A stretch of DNA of 64,000 nucleotides from Mantis religiosa (GCA_030765055.1 CM060953.1:72650477-72714476); one strand, 5' to 3'. Shown: positions 46,065 through 58,363, counted from the first letter of the stretch. Program-made: numbers and translations. Notes: generated by a model from the letters alone, not told the origin.

Positions 46065-46312
46065 GTCGCGCCGTGTCTCAGTGGTTAGACCGCTTGGCTC
46101 TCACCAAGGCGGCCCAGGTTCGATCCCAGGCAACCGCACAGTGAGATTTGTGGTGGACAACACGGCGCGGGGGCGGGTTTTCTCCGGGATCTCCGGTTTC
46201 CCCCGCCATCTCATTCCACCGGTGCTCTATCTTCATTTCATGTATCATCATTGTCATCGCCTGCGGTGCCGTATGTAATAAAAGCGGGCGTTAAACACTA
46301 CACATTTCTTTT
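46065..46312 (+). mobile_element. SINE-A, full-length reference copy
   Basis: Starts GTCGCGCCGTGTCTCAGTGG (A-box region), has B box AGGTTCGATCCCAGG, the body CACGGCGCGGGGGCGGGT and ends AAAGCGGGCGTTAAACAC then CATTTCTTTT. An exact 13-bp duplication CCGGGCCTTAAAG flanks it (46052-46064 and 46313-46325). Little divergence suggests it is the youngest SINE-A here. Confidence 0.93.
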
Positions 46313-46619
46313 CCGGGCCTTAAAGTACTTATATGTTGTAAGTCGCCATTAAGGTAGTTGTCTCATGTGTTTATAAGAACTCCTAAGTGGTTTACCGGGA
46401 AAAATATGAATCATTTGGAGAATTTAATGTCATATCGGAACGTTGGCCATAGTAGCCTAATGGTTAGAGCGGCTGGACGGAGACCAGAGGATCCGTGGTT
46501 CAGATCTCGGCTATGTCATTGAATTTTTCAGTTTGATTCTACGCTTCCACTATCTTTGAGATGACAGTTGAGAAATTAACGCCTTCCATTCTAGGAGCTT
46601 CTATTAACTTCGAGTACCA

Positions 46620-46950
46620 ATACACAGCAGTCTGGCTCTGCTCATCCAAACCTTAGTGTACACTCGGTTAGTGTGGAAGAAATTATTATTTCCTTTAATT
46701 TACCTAAAATAAACATAGCGATTTCACTATTAAGCCTAGGACTTAAGTACTTACAGCACAAAAGTTGCGTGTCTCATTGTGTATGAGAACCCCGAGTTGT
46801 CTACCGGGAAACATACGAGTCAATTAGAGAATTTAATGTCATATCGGCACGTTGGCCATAGCAGCTCAGTGGTTTAGAGCAACCGCACGGAGAGCGGGAG
46901 ATACGTAGTTCAAATCCCGGCTATAGCATTGCATTTTTCAGTCTGACTTT
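46620..46950 (+). mobile_element. SINE-B, partial unit plus a full unit
   Basis: The end of one unit (GTCTGGCTCTGCTCATC ... GTTAGTGTGGAAG, about 46630-46690) is followed by another unit with CTTAAGTACTTACAG, TCTCATTGTGTATGAGAAC, a tRNA-like part (GCCATAGCAGCTCAGTGG; B box AGTTCAAATCCCGG) and TTTTTCAGTCTGACTTTAC. The order is the same as in the tandem array at 22858-23714. Confidence 0.78.
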
Positions 46951-47499
46951 ACTCATCGAAACCGTTGGAAGTCTTTAATATCAGATTTCATACTTAACCG
47001 ACTTGTTGTTTCTTACTCTGTTCAGACACTACCTTCAGACACTTTTACTTGAAAACAAGGGAATGTATCTATTCAGCCAGGCTGGAAACAGTAATTTCCG
47101 ATGCAGTTTCGCTATTAAACTCTTTGATTGGACATATAAGTAGCAAGTGATACTGTGATGGGCTGGCTCTTATCACTCTTATTTGACGGATTCAAAAGAC
47201 ATTCTTTTAAATACCTCAGTCAGCGCAGATAAACGTTTGTAGAAAGTTTTATTAGATATTCTGTTATAGATATTTAATGCACTAGGCATGACTGAAAGTG
47301 AAATACTTCAAGAGGTGGTCGCAACAAGATACTCCATTCTCTTGGTATGGCCAGGACATAAAGTAATGAATAACGACTTATTATTTATGAAAACTAGGAA
47401 TATTTGAACATTTGAAACGGTTTTCTGAAAAACAAAATGCATTGGATGTATTTTGTGTGCTTTAACTAGATCTATACTTTTTTGTTTAAGGAGATTTTG
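46951..47499. other. unassigned AT-rich stretch
   Basis: No supported features. Confidence 0.5.
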
Positions 47500-47820
47500 T
47501 CGTATGTCTTACACTTTATCAGTTATGCAGAAGTCATTCTGCATGAAGAAGACTTGAAGGCTATTTCCAGAAAATTCAAGATATAAAATTTGTTTTTGAT
47601 GTACGTTTCTTAAACGTTTAGTGTTTTAATTAAAATCGTTAGCCATTTTTGAGAAAAAAATCGAAATGTTTTCCATTAGAAGGCTAAAACTTCGGAGTCC
47701 TCATTTTAAAACAGATTTTGGATTCACAGGATCTCGTATTGGGTATTTGGAGAAGACGAATTTTTGGATAAAATGTAATACCTATTGTAGCTACTATGTA
47801 AGCAGTATTTGATTTCAACC
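47500..47820 (+). repeat. old AT-rich repeat with TTATGCA core
   Basis: Core AGTTATGCAGAAGTCATTCT at 47521-47540, followed by GGCTATTTCCAGAAAATTCA and, at about 47756-47790, the second core GACGAATTTTTGGATAAAATG. Both are shared with 12795-13215 in the same order. Confidence 0.5.
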
Positions 47821-48574
47821 TCATGATTTTTAGTATTTTTCTCTTGTAGAAGATACTATAAGTACTAATTGTTAGATCAACATTTTCTTCAGTTGTTATT
47901 AGGTTTACTGCGTGTTGCATTACACCAAAACATTTCTACTCCCCAGGCTCGAGACCTTAAATACAAACAGTACTGTTGGTGCATGTGCGTGTGGTAGGTC
48001 GTGGGATAAATGTCTTAACGCAGGATGGTGCTCATCTTATAGTCCAGTTAAGAGTCTGTGAAGCATATGTGCAAAAAAATAAAACAGAAGTAATTGGGCG
48101 ATAAGGCGTTTTGTCTTCAATATAAATTTCACAATACATTGTTATTAAGACAACGCTGCACTGAACATTCCCAGAAAACATTAAAAATCATTGAATTTTC
48201 TTTTTTGGCATTTTTTGGTAGCTTAGGGTGTGTAGTAGTATATAGCATGCTATTTTTATCATACTCATCTTTTAAAAATCATAATGTGTTAAGGACAAAA
48301 AAGTAATACTTTAAAACTTTTGAGAGATAACACATGGAAAATATTTTAGGACAAATGCTACAAGAAAATTCCAAAAAATAAAACTGTGGGGATTTTAAAA
48401 TTGCTCTGTACTAGACCTTAACAAAAATTGAACATAAAGGCCCAGAACATTTTATATAGCAAATAATTTTTACAAAATTTAAAGAAAATAATAATTGTAG
48501 CAACATGAAAATTTGCATGCAAGTTTAAACTGATACTCTAATGATGTGGCTATATTTTCATACTGATTGAGTCA

Positions 48575-48576
<2 letters not shown>
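47821..48576. other. unassigned AT-rich stretch
   Basis: No supported features. Confidence 0.5.
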
Positions 48577-48618
<42 letters not shown>

Positions 48619-48845
48619 CGTGCGCCCCAACGTTAAGTTATATCGGATGGTGAATGAATTGGCTGAAATGATGCTCAAATGAGTCCAGGGTCCATGGAGC
48701 TTAGAGTTACCCGACATTCGTCTTGAAGGATAAGGGAAAACCCCGGAAAAAACCTTATCTAGGTAACTCACCCTGACCGAGATTCGAACTTGGGACCTCT
48801 TGAACGTGAGGCAGACATGCTACCATCTACGCTACCGAGGCGGGC
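48577..48845 (-). mobile_element. SINE-C, copy 11, full length with 35-base poly(A)
   Basis: The T run 48577-48611 is the poly(A) tail on the minus strand. The 3' end (GCCCCAACGTTAAG), the full body and an intact head (GAGATTCGAACTTGGG, CTACCGAGGCGGGC) follow. The long tail and low divergence suggest a young insertion. A clean target duplication was not found beyond TGATT on both sides. Confidence 0.94.
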
Positions 48846-50381
48846 TGATTCATTATTATTGAAGTTGGAATTTTCAGCGTAGCCTTGCCTTAATGCTAAG
48901 GAATTTGTTTACAGTGATCTATTACGATACAATGGTTATAGTGTTTCATTTTGCAAGTCGGAATGCTCGCAACCAGAAGGTCATAGGTTGAGTTTTGTAA
49001 TTCCATTGACAAAATAAAATTATTTCACGCGCGTGCTAATTATTAATTTGTAGACAGCGCTAGAATTTTTAAAATATCAAAAGTATTATATTTATTTTTC
49101 ATACTAAGAGAAAAAGTGTTTGTAGCTAGATTAAGCAGGCTTTTCGAAACAACAGAAATAGCGTTAAAACGTGATGAACTCTCGTGTCCAGTGAGATGTC
49201 AGATGTTTTGATGTATTGCTGATTCGGAAGTTTTTGCCTTACACTGAGCACTAAAGTTATTAAGTGTTTTTCATATTTCACTTGGTTGTGTATATTATTT
49301 CCTTTTAAATTCACATTTTCTACTATTTAATCTATAGGTGGCTCATACTAGATAAACGAACTGCGTTTTAGATTAAAAAAAAACATAATGTTCTAAATAC
49401 AACGTATAGGTTAACTGTAAATTGAACTGCGATAAACCGAAGCATATTACTCGACAGAGCGTTGAGGCGTATTGACTTTCAGGTGACCAGCGCTGTTATC
49501 GTTCCTTATCGGGTCTTATCTGCTTGATCAGAATAGTGAAATATTATAAGTTGACGTACAATAAGTTACGAAACACAAATAGAGCGATTGGAAGCTGCGT
49601 GTGTCTATATGATATGTTTTCTCGCGCCTGCCGATGTACGACACATTGCTGTCCAGAAGACTCGATTACATCTGAACAGAGTATACCTAAATAAACTAGA
49701 CTCGCCGTGCAATAAGCTGAGGTAAACATGTCTGTGTTGCGAATTTTTTCCGATACACCTTCTCGCTTTGCAATGTAGTAGTGATTGCATTGCGAACAGA
49801 TAATTTGATCGTCATGAGACTGTGGAAACAGTCATAATGACAAGTAAAAGCGAACCAAACCAAGTAGAATTATTAAAAATATACAAAATAATACAAAATA
49901 TAACTATCATGTGATTAAACGTTGATCACAATGAAGTGATATAAAATGGTATCACACTAATGAATTTGAATAGCTCAGACCTGCCAGTTTAGTTTTAAAT
50001 TGTAATAACATTGTGCTTTTATTTTCATTAAAATAAGGGCGGAAATGCAGCTTCCTTCGTTTCAAAGTGGGAAGTTGCGAACACGAAAGTAAACTGGAAT
50101 TACGTTTCTTGGATGAAAAAGTAGTCATATAAAAGTGACATTTCTGTTCACTTTTATCACATAAAAGTTTGCTTATATTTAATTAAATTTAAAATACCAT
50201 TTAAATACAGTAGGTGGATACGTCATTCATGTTTGCAGACACACTCACCAGACCGTGTTTACCAGTTTGTCAATGGCTCGTGGCCGCTGTTGTTTACATT
50301 CGTTATATTGGTACATGGAAGTCAACTGCATGAGTATTTGCTGTTTACTTTAGCAGTTGGTAACGAACTATGCAAGGGAAA
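48846..50381. other. unassigned AT-rich stretch
   Basis: No supported gene. A frame starting at 50233 runs into the assembly gap and cannot be judged. Confidence 0.5.
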
Positions 50382-51381
50382 NNNNNNNNNNNNNNNNNNN
50401 NNNNNNNNNNNNNNNNNNNNNNNNNNNNNNNNNNNNNNNNNNNNNNNNNNNNNNNNNNNNNNNNNNNNNNNNNNNNNNNNNNNNNNNNNNNNNNNNNNNN
50501 NNNNNNNNNNNNNNNNNNNNNNNNNNNNNNNNNNNNNNNNNNNNNNNNNNNNNNNNNNNNNNNNNNNNNNNNNNNNNNNNNNNNNNNNNNNNNNNNNNNN
50601 NNNNNNNNNNNNNNNNNNNNNNNNNNNNNNNNNNNNNNNNNNNNNNNNNNNNNNNNNNNNNNNNNNNNNNNNNNNNNNNNNNNNNNNNNNNNNNNNNNNN
50701 NNNNNNNNNNNNNNNNNNNNNNNNNNNNNNNNNNNNNNNNNNNNNNNNNNNNNNNNNNNNNNNNNNNNNNNNNNNNNNNNNNNNNNNNNNNNNNNNNNNN
50801 NNNNNNNNNNNNNNNNNNNNNNNNNNNNNNNNNNNNNNNNNNNNNNNNNNNNNNNNNNNNNNNNNNNNNNNNNNNNNNNNNNNNNNNNNNNNNNNNNNNN
50901 NNNNNNNNNNNNNNNNNNNNNNNNNNNNNNNNNNNNNNNNNNNNNNNNNNNNNNNNNNNNNNNNNNNNNNNNNNNNNNNNNNNNNNNNNNNNNNNNNNNN
51001 NNNNNNNNNNNNNNNNNNNNNNNNNNNNNNNNNNNNNNNNNNNNNNNNNNNNNNNNNNNNNNNNNNNNNNNNNNNNNNNNNNNNNNNNNNNNNNNNNNNN
51101 NNNNNNNNNNNNNNNNNNNNNNNNNNNNNNNNNNNNNNNNNNNNNNNNNNNNNNNNNNNNNNNNNNNNNNNNNNNNNNNNNNNNNNNNNNNNNNNNNNNN
51201 NNNNNNNNNNNNNNNNNNNNNNNNNNNNNNNNNNNNNNNNNNNNNNNNNNNNNNNNNNNNNNNNNNNNNNNNNNNNNNNNNNNNNNNNNNNNNNNNNNNN
51301 NNNNNNNNNNNNNNNNNNNNNNNNNNNNNNNNNNNNNNNNNNNNNNNNNNNNNNNNNNNNNNNNNNNNNNNNNNNNNNNNN
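50382..51381. other. assembly gap, 1000 N
   Basis: Exactly 1000 unknown bases, a round number suggesting a placeholder of unknown true length. Open frames reported across it are meaningless. Confidence 1.
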
Positions 51382-53274
51382 AAATTGAGTAATCACACAC
51401 GAATAAGGTTTTCAGTCTGACATTCTTTGAAAACCTCTTCATTGTTATTCAGTGAAACGTGACCGAGAAACCATATAAAGTACATGAAAGCCTACTATGG
51501 GTAGAAGCTCCACTTCAGTTTGTTTGGACTTTTGTGCAATAGCTCTTAAACGATGTCATTTTTAACTTTCATTAAACAAAGGAAAGGTTTCTCAATCTAC
51601 TTTTAAAAACTCCCCTTAAAGTTCTTTTTGTTCTCTTGGACCTAAAATACATGTGAATGTATGCCATAATAGGAATTAATATAATTAAAGAATTACAAAA
51701 TAACGTTTTGTATAAACATTTATAACACACACAAGTGTGCTATAAAATATGTGATAACATATGAAAAGAGGAAAACATTCACTTTCAGCAGATCCGAAGG
51801 AACGATATGGATTAAAATAACACGAGACCAACACTAGCAGGAAGTAGAGTTGAAAAGACTCTCCTGGAGGGGAAACAACAGACATAGTAAATAAAGGGAA
51901 AAGAAGAAGGAATATGTGAAAATATATTTTATCGGATCGGTCGCTCGTTTGATTTTTACAAATCTAGTTTTTAAACCAATGAACCTTGTGTACCTTTTAC
52001 AGTTTCCAGCTCCTGAGGTACTGTAGCTTAAGTTTCAAGGCATAAAGGGCCTGATTGTTATTAAATGTAAGCAGCAAAGTCCGAAAAGGTTTTGCTATCG
52101 TCAGTTTCCGACAAATTAATATACATAATCTAATCTGTCGCAAAAAATACTAACATTCCAAAGCGCGGATTTCAACATCATCTATGCTTTTAAAACCCAC
52201 AGTGGATGTTTTAAACAAGAGTGTTAGATAACTGAATTTTAAGCAGATATTCTGTGAATTTTTAATTAACTTGTTTTGCATTAGAGAGCATGTAGCCATG
52301 AATTACATTAATAACACCTTTTGCACAATAGGTAATTATAAAACGGTAACATTTCATGCTAAATTATCCACATTAGGAAGCTGATTATCCCTCTTTGTAT
52401 TAAGTTCTCAAGGATTTACAACTTCAGCATTAATGTAGGTATACCTGAGCTAATTAAATAAATGTGACACTAGTTTGCGGCATAAATCTTTTGTCACGAA
52501 ATGTTCTTTGCTAGCATTCCACTGTAGATAAATCCACAGTAATCCGCTTTTGTCACGTTTTAATCAGCAAGGATTAAGTAATGAAGGGATTTAGCCTTAT
52601 TTGGAAATTATATTAACTCTTTACGTTCTTAATTAAAATGTGTTATTCAGAGGACATGTGCCTTCTATAAACTGCCAAGAAGCTTCATTATGTCATTACA
52701 GGTTTGCATGAGCTTCTAAATCAGGTTTTGGTGAGTTTTTAATTTATTTTTCAAAAACTATTGATGAACTATTTCTCCAGCCCTTAGAGTATGCACTTTA
52801 GCTGTCATGATCTGTTCTATGTATTTAGAGCTGCATATGCAACCTATTACTACATAGCACCTGGTTATATCGTTCTGGTGGCATTAGTGATGACCAATGG
52901 CTTAAAGATTGATGGACATCTGCAGAGGGTTACCCATCTTGAAACAGGTTACTAGGCTTAGTCGTCCTTTGGGAATCTTTAGTTAATGTAATAAATTTTA
53001 ACTGACACCCTTCAGTATTCTTCCAGTTATTAAAATCACAATTATAGGAATCTCTTCATAAAATGAGTTACAATGAAATTAGTTGATATGTGTAACTAGA
53101 GAAGATACAGGCAACAGTCAATTAGACATTTGTAAACATACGGGAGGAATGTGCCGAAACGTGGCTAATTATTTCATGAATTCCGTATTGAAGTACAAAT
53201 TGATTAAATATAATGTAATTTTAAAAATTAATTATATGTTTTGTAATGCAGTCGTTCACAATGAATCACATAAA
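51382..53274. other. unassigned AT-rich stretch
   Basis: No supported gene or repeat; short frames only. Confidence 0.5.
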
Positions 53275-53439
53275 CATATAAATATGTGTAGCTGGCATGC
53301 TTAATTTACTCACTCAGACTAGTCGATGTTCACCTTTCCTCCAGAAGTTCTTTTCTACTCAAGTTCGAGTCATCTCCAGTGAAGTCTGCTACATCTACTG
53401 GCTGAGAACGTTCGTCTGCCTCTCCAAGAAATTTAAGAC

Positions 53440-55130
53440 TCCGCCCATTGGAGGTCTCCTGATTTCTGATACCAACCTTTGGGACTGGAACATTGGTACA
53501 AATCGTACTGGACACAGATGATTGGTTGTCACCTGTGATATTAACAGGCTGGAGTTGCATCGTCTCTGGACGTGAAGAAGTTAAACTGTTGAACGTTTGA
53601 GTACATTTGCCTCCTGATTTCTGATGCCAACCCTTAGGACTGGAACATTGGTACAAATCTTACTGGGAACAGATGATTGGTTGTCACCTGTGATATTAAG
53701 AGGTTGGAGTTGCATCGTCTCTAGACGTGAAGAAGTTTAACTGTTGAACGTTTGTTGAGTACATTTGCCTCCTGATTTCTGATGCCAACCTTTGGGACTG
53801 GAACATTGGGCACAGATGTTTGGTTGTCGCCTGTGATATTAACAGGTTGGAGGTGCATCGTCTCTGGACGTGAAGAAGTTAAACTGTTGGATATTTGCTG
53901 AGTACATTTGCCTCCTGATTTCTGATGCCAAACTTTGGGACTGGAACATTGGTACAAATCTTACTGGGCACAGATGATTGGTTGTCACCTGTGATATTAA
54001 CAGGTTGGAGGTGCATAGTCTCTAGACGTGAAGAAGTTAAACTGTTGGAAGTTTGTTGAGTACATTTGCCTCCTGATTTCTGATGCCAACCTTTGGGACT
54101 GGAACATTGGTACAAATCTTACTGGGAACAGATGATTGGTTGTCACCTGTGATATTAAGAGGTTGGAGTTGCATCGTCTCTAGACGTGAAGAAGTTTAAC
54201 TGTTGAACGTTTGTTGAGTACATTTGCCTCCTGATTTCTGATGCCAACCTTTGGGACTGGAACATTGGGCACAGATGTTTGGTTGTCGCCTGTGATATTA
54301 ACAGGTTGGAGTTGCATCGTCTCTGGACGTGAAGAAGTTAAACTGTTGGATATTTGTTGAGTACATTTTCCTCCTGATTTCTGCTGCCAACCTTTGGGAC
54401 TGGAACATTGGTACAAATCTTACTGGGCACAGATGTTTGGTTGTCACCTGTGATATTAACAGGTTGGAGGTGCATAGTCTCTAGACGTGAAGAAGTTAAA
54501 CTGTTGGAAGTTTGTTGAGTACATTTGCCTCCTGATTTCTGATGCCAACCTTAGGGACTGGAACATTGGTGCAAATCTTACTGGGCACAGATGATTGGTT
54601 GTCACCTGTGATATTAAAAGGTTGGAGGTGCATAGTCTCTAGACGTGAAGAAGTTAAACTGTTGGAAGTTTGTTGAGTACATTTGCCTCCTGATTTCTGA
54701 TGCCAACCTTTGGGACTGGAACATTGGTACAAATCTTACTGGGAAAAGATGATTAGTTGTCACCTGTGATATTAACAGGCTGGAGTTGCATCGTCTCTGG
54801 ACGTGAAGAAGTTAAACTGTTGAACGTTTGTTGAGTACATTTCCTCCTGATTTCCGATGCCAACATTTGGGACTGGAACATTGGTACAAACCTTACTGGG
54901 CACAGATGATTGGTTGTCACCTGTGATATTAACAGGTTGGAGTTGCAACGTCTCTGGACGTGAAGAAGTTAAACTTTTCGATGTTTGTTGAGTACATTTG
55001 CCTCCTGATTCCTAATGCCAACCTTTGGGACTGGAACATTGGTACAAATCTTACTGGGCACAAATGATTAGTTGTCGCCTGTGATATTAACAGGTTGGAG
55101 TTGCATCATCTCTGGACTTGAAGATGTTAA
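53440..55130 (-). repeat. 157-bp tandem repeat array, left arm, 11 units
   Basis: The marker GGGACTGGAACATTGG (or close variants) recurs at about 53481, 53637, 53794, 53939, 54095, 54253, 54396, 54554, 54711, 54868 and 55026. Most spacings are 156-158 bp; two units are about 144-146 bp because they lack a segment containing TACAAATCTTACT. Because 157 is not a multiple of three, the unit cannot form a continuous coding repeat; frames of about 78 codons break at each unit. Confidence 0.92.
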
Positions 55131-55144
55131 ACTGTTGCTGTTGA

Positions 55145-55460
55145 GGCAAATGTAGTCAACAAACATCCAACAGTTTAACTTCTTCACGTCCAGAGACTTT
55201 GCAACTCCAACCTGTCAATATCACAGGCGACAACCAATCATCTGTGCCCAGTAAGATTTGTACCAATGTTCCAGTCCCAAAGGTTGGCATTAGGAATCAG
55301 GAGGCAAATGTACTCAACAAACTTCCAACTGTTTAACTTCTTCACGTCCAGAGACTTTGCAACTCCAACCTGTCAATATCACAGGTGACAACCAATCATC
55401 TGTGCCCAGTAAGATTTGTACCAATGTTCCAGTCCTAAAGGTTGGCATCAGAAATGAGGA
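55145..55460 (+). repeat. 157-bp tandem repeat, right arm, about 2 units inverted
   Basis: Same unit in opposite orientation; CCAGTCCCAAAGG near 55271 and CCAGTCCTAAAGG near 55431, about 160 bp apart. It leads into the outer segment ending at 55649, where both arms encode a similar short peptide ending LLEER-stop (left copy minus, right copy plus). Confidence 0.88.
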
Positions 55461-55649
55461 GACCTCCAATGGGCGGAGTCTTAACTTTCTTGGAGAGGCA
55501 GGCGAACGTTTTCAGCCAGTAGTTGTAGCAGAATTCACTGAAGATGACTCGAACTTGAGTAGAAAAGTACTTTTGGAGGAAAGGTGAACATCGACCAATC
55601 TGAGTAAGTACTCTTATAAATTAAGCATGCCAGCTACACATATTTATAT

Positions 55650-57549
55650 GAAATACACCTCACTTTTAATACTTTGACAGTTCTTCTTAATGAAATTAAA
55701 CATTCAATTAAACGTAAACGTAGAAGCTCAAAGTTTCAAGCTTTCAAAATTTTGTCCACATCAACCATAATAAAGTAGTCAATAACAGAGGAATTGTCGA
55801 CCCATGAAATCACTGGATCTCCACAAAAATCGCAGTAAAGCAAATTGTGATGGAAGTTGATGATTCTTGTGAGTTTTATCATCCTAGCTCTTGTCCATTC
55901 TGATACTTGTACATAGCTATTTTATCGTGTGTATGTTGGTAGTAGCTTCTCAGCTGTTTCGCACTCTCTTGTAGTAGACTGCTGTTTAAATTTGCATTTG
56001 CCATTGTGAATAATGAAGCGAAGAGCAAAGTGTTCCACGTTGACGCGACAGTTTGATGCAAATAAGATGGGTAGCGCAGGCATGAGCAATGAGGTACTCT
56101 CGGGGTATGCGTGGATATGTATGAGTAAGGATGGTTCTAATGACACTGGAGTGTCCGTTTCAAACTGGTTCAATTACTGCTCCTTTGTATCATTACATAA
56201 AACTCGAAGTTGCCGACCAAGGTTATGAATATCACTGTTTAGAGTTACAGTTAGAGGAATGCTTATTCCTCGACAAAACTTAATTCGTTCTTCACGTACA
56301 TATGAACCGAAAAATATATTCTCTCATCGCTTCTGGTCTGCCTTCGACCAAGACAGAAACCATAACAGCCTGAATCGGCCTCACGCTGCGGACTGTGTCT
56401 CCTTACTTGGCTCAGCTGCGCGTGGGTGTGTAACTTTCACTTCTGAAGCTCTATCTCTTAACACAAAGATTCCCTTTGTGAATATTTTGTCCATTGTGAT
56501 TATTAGTCTCGGTCACGCCATTATTAAGGGTCCGAAGAATAGCTATTCAAACGGAGTCAAGTGTTACTCCTTTACAATTCCTTCCTGCTAAAACCCTCTT
56601 TCTTACATTTCTTTTATTAAAACATCTCAACTCAACTGCACGTGCATACCTTTCACAAAGATACAAGATTTATTTGAAATCCATCATTTCTCATGTTAAG
56701 TAATACTGGATAGTAATTAGTTTTATTTGTTAAAAATATTTTAATGAAGGCATGTATTTCAACCATTAGTACAATAAATAAAATCCGTTAACTTTTCTGT
56801 AACAATATAATCCTTGGTTTTAGTTTATGGATGATTTCAAACTGTACTCCTCAGTAATATTAAATTATATGACTTCACTGTAATATATTTGATCTCTTGC
56901 ATTCCTTCCTTCTCCTTTACAATTCTTGGGCATACGAAGAAATCATCTATCAGTTATGCGTAACATCGACGTTAATTCCCATCAACTACTAAGTGAGTCA
57001 ACTTTGCCAGAGCAGACATATTCTGAACGGTTAATTGACAAGTTGTCAAGAGGATATGGATTAGAAGAAGAGTATTAGGGAAGTTCCAAGAAGTATTTCG
57101 TGCAGGACTCTAAGAGAATCAGTTTAATTGCTTACAGCAACAGGCTCAACTTGGGCTGTTGGGAGCATCAGCTGGTTACCGTTTGGTCGGTTCCCACGGG
57201 AGAGTTGCTGGCGTATCCCATAATCCAGCTGCGTTCCATTAAGGGTTTATGTGGTGCTGATGATGATTATCATCCTAATCGCCTTGTTACTAGGTCAGTG
57301 GGCTATCGTGGATTTCTGTTCAAATCCATCTTTTTGGGGTACAGCCAAGGTTCTGGAATTCTGAACATCATGTTGCATAGTTTGCAATCTCCGTCCGTCA
57401 CATTCGGATTCTAACATAATGGTGTGGATTTGTGCTTACTGAAGTCAAGTTGGCTGCATAAATAGTAACCAAGTGCCAACAAATGAAAGAAGTTTCTGAC
57501 ATGCAGAATTCAGAAGCTCTTCACTTTTCACTCTTGGTCATTCAAAGGC
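55650..57549. other. unassigned stretch
   Basis: Frames at 56259-56591 (110 codons) and 57100-57414 (104 codons) show no similarity I recognise. No repeat partner seen. Confidence 0.5.
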
Positions 57550-57850
57550 TATTCCTATATATTCATGTTAATCGAGATAGATATTACCTTATTGCTAATT
57601 TTGTTGTAGATGCAAAAGAAGTATCGGAATAATGTAAGCATTAAGCGCCAGTCAAATGTTTTAACACCACTAGTTTATGGCTTTCAAATTCCATTGTCTC
57701 TTCATAAAGAATGAGATACTAAAATGAATAACGAATTCCCGTTTAAGGAAATTATAAGTATTCGAAAATTCAAACAAATGATAACGAAAATCTCAAAAAT
57801 TGTTTACTCCTCACACAAAAAATGTATTTGACATAAATTGTATCATTTAT
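57550..57850 (+). repeat. old AT-rich dispersed repeat, copy 2
   Basis: Partner of 1490-1830, same orientation; shared TTCATGTTAATCGAGATA and GCTAATTTTGTTGTAG. Confidence 0.5.
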
Positions 57851-57889
57851 ATCTCCACATATTTGTGAACAATACTTCGTGTATGTGAT

Positions 57890-58100
57890 ACGGCCTACTA
57901 GTTATGCAAAATAAATCCAGAATAAAGAGGATTTCTAAGGATATTTACAAAAGGCTGGACAAGCATTAATTTTTTTAAGCTTAAGGTAATTTAATGAAAA
58001 TCATTACTGTTTTCTGAAAATCAAAATTCTCTATAAAATTCCCAGGTAAAGGATAGTTTGTGAATAACTTTTCATCCTTAGAGAAGCTGAACTTAAATAG
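57890..58100 (+). repeat. old AT-rich repeat with TTATGCA core
   Basis: Core AGTTATGCAAAATAAATCC (57900-57918) with AGAATAAAGAGG following, comparable to 58461-58490. Diverged. Confidence 0.4.
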
Positions 58101-58363
58101 TAAATTTGGTGTTTAAAGGAATTCTTGACTTTCACCTTTGCTATTTATAAACAAACCCATAGTTTTTTTTTAAAATATTCATTATTTATTTTCGAGATTT
58201 CGGGTAAAATCTGGGGATCCAATTTGTTGGTGTAACAGAAATACTGCCTCCATTTGTTGTAAGTGCATGGTAAAGAAAAGGTAAAAGACCGCTTCCCAAT
58301 TGAGAAAAATATATTGAAAAGTTCAAGCAAATAACACGGAGTATCCCAGAAATGCTTAAGTAA

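Larger units (their letters stand above)
45130..46553. mobile_element. SINE-B palindrome with two nested insertions
   Basis: A minus-strand SINE-B unit (from 45137) meets a plus-strand unit (to about 46550) around CTGGCCTACACAGGGCCAG (45431-45449). The units are reverse complements over about 290 bp each. The whole is flanked by a 10-bp duplication, CTTTGAGATG, at 45120-45129 and 46554-46563. Two later elements sit in the right arm (45462-45994 and 46065-46312). Without them and their target duplications the palindrome is about 616 bp. Confidence 0.85.
53275..55649. mobile_element. foldback-type element with tandem repeats in both arms
   Basis: The outer ends are reverse complements: from CATATAAATATGTGTAGCTGG (53275) on the left and its complement ending at 55649. 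The inverted match continues inward for about 180 bp (with a 10-bp indel) and then into 157-bp tandem repeats present in both arms, eleven in the left and about two in the right. The arms meet near 55130-55150. This architecture resembles Drosophila Foldback/Galileo elements. No transposase is encoded and no clear target duplication was found. Confidence 0.8.

Noticed and set aside
50233..51442. Frames of 340-395 codons on both strands
   Set aside because: They consist almost entirely of unknown bases in the assembly gap.
53330..54732. Series of 78-codon frames that could look like a repeated small-protein family
   Set aside because: They are the same 157-bp tandem unit read repeatedly. The unit length is not a multiple of three, so each frame ends in the next unit.
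56259..57414. Two frames of 104-110 codons
   Set aside because: No recognisable domain, no splice-site arrangement I could defend, and lengths not surprising in this amount of DNA.
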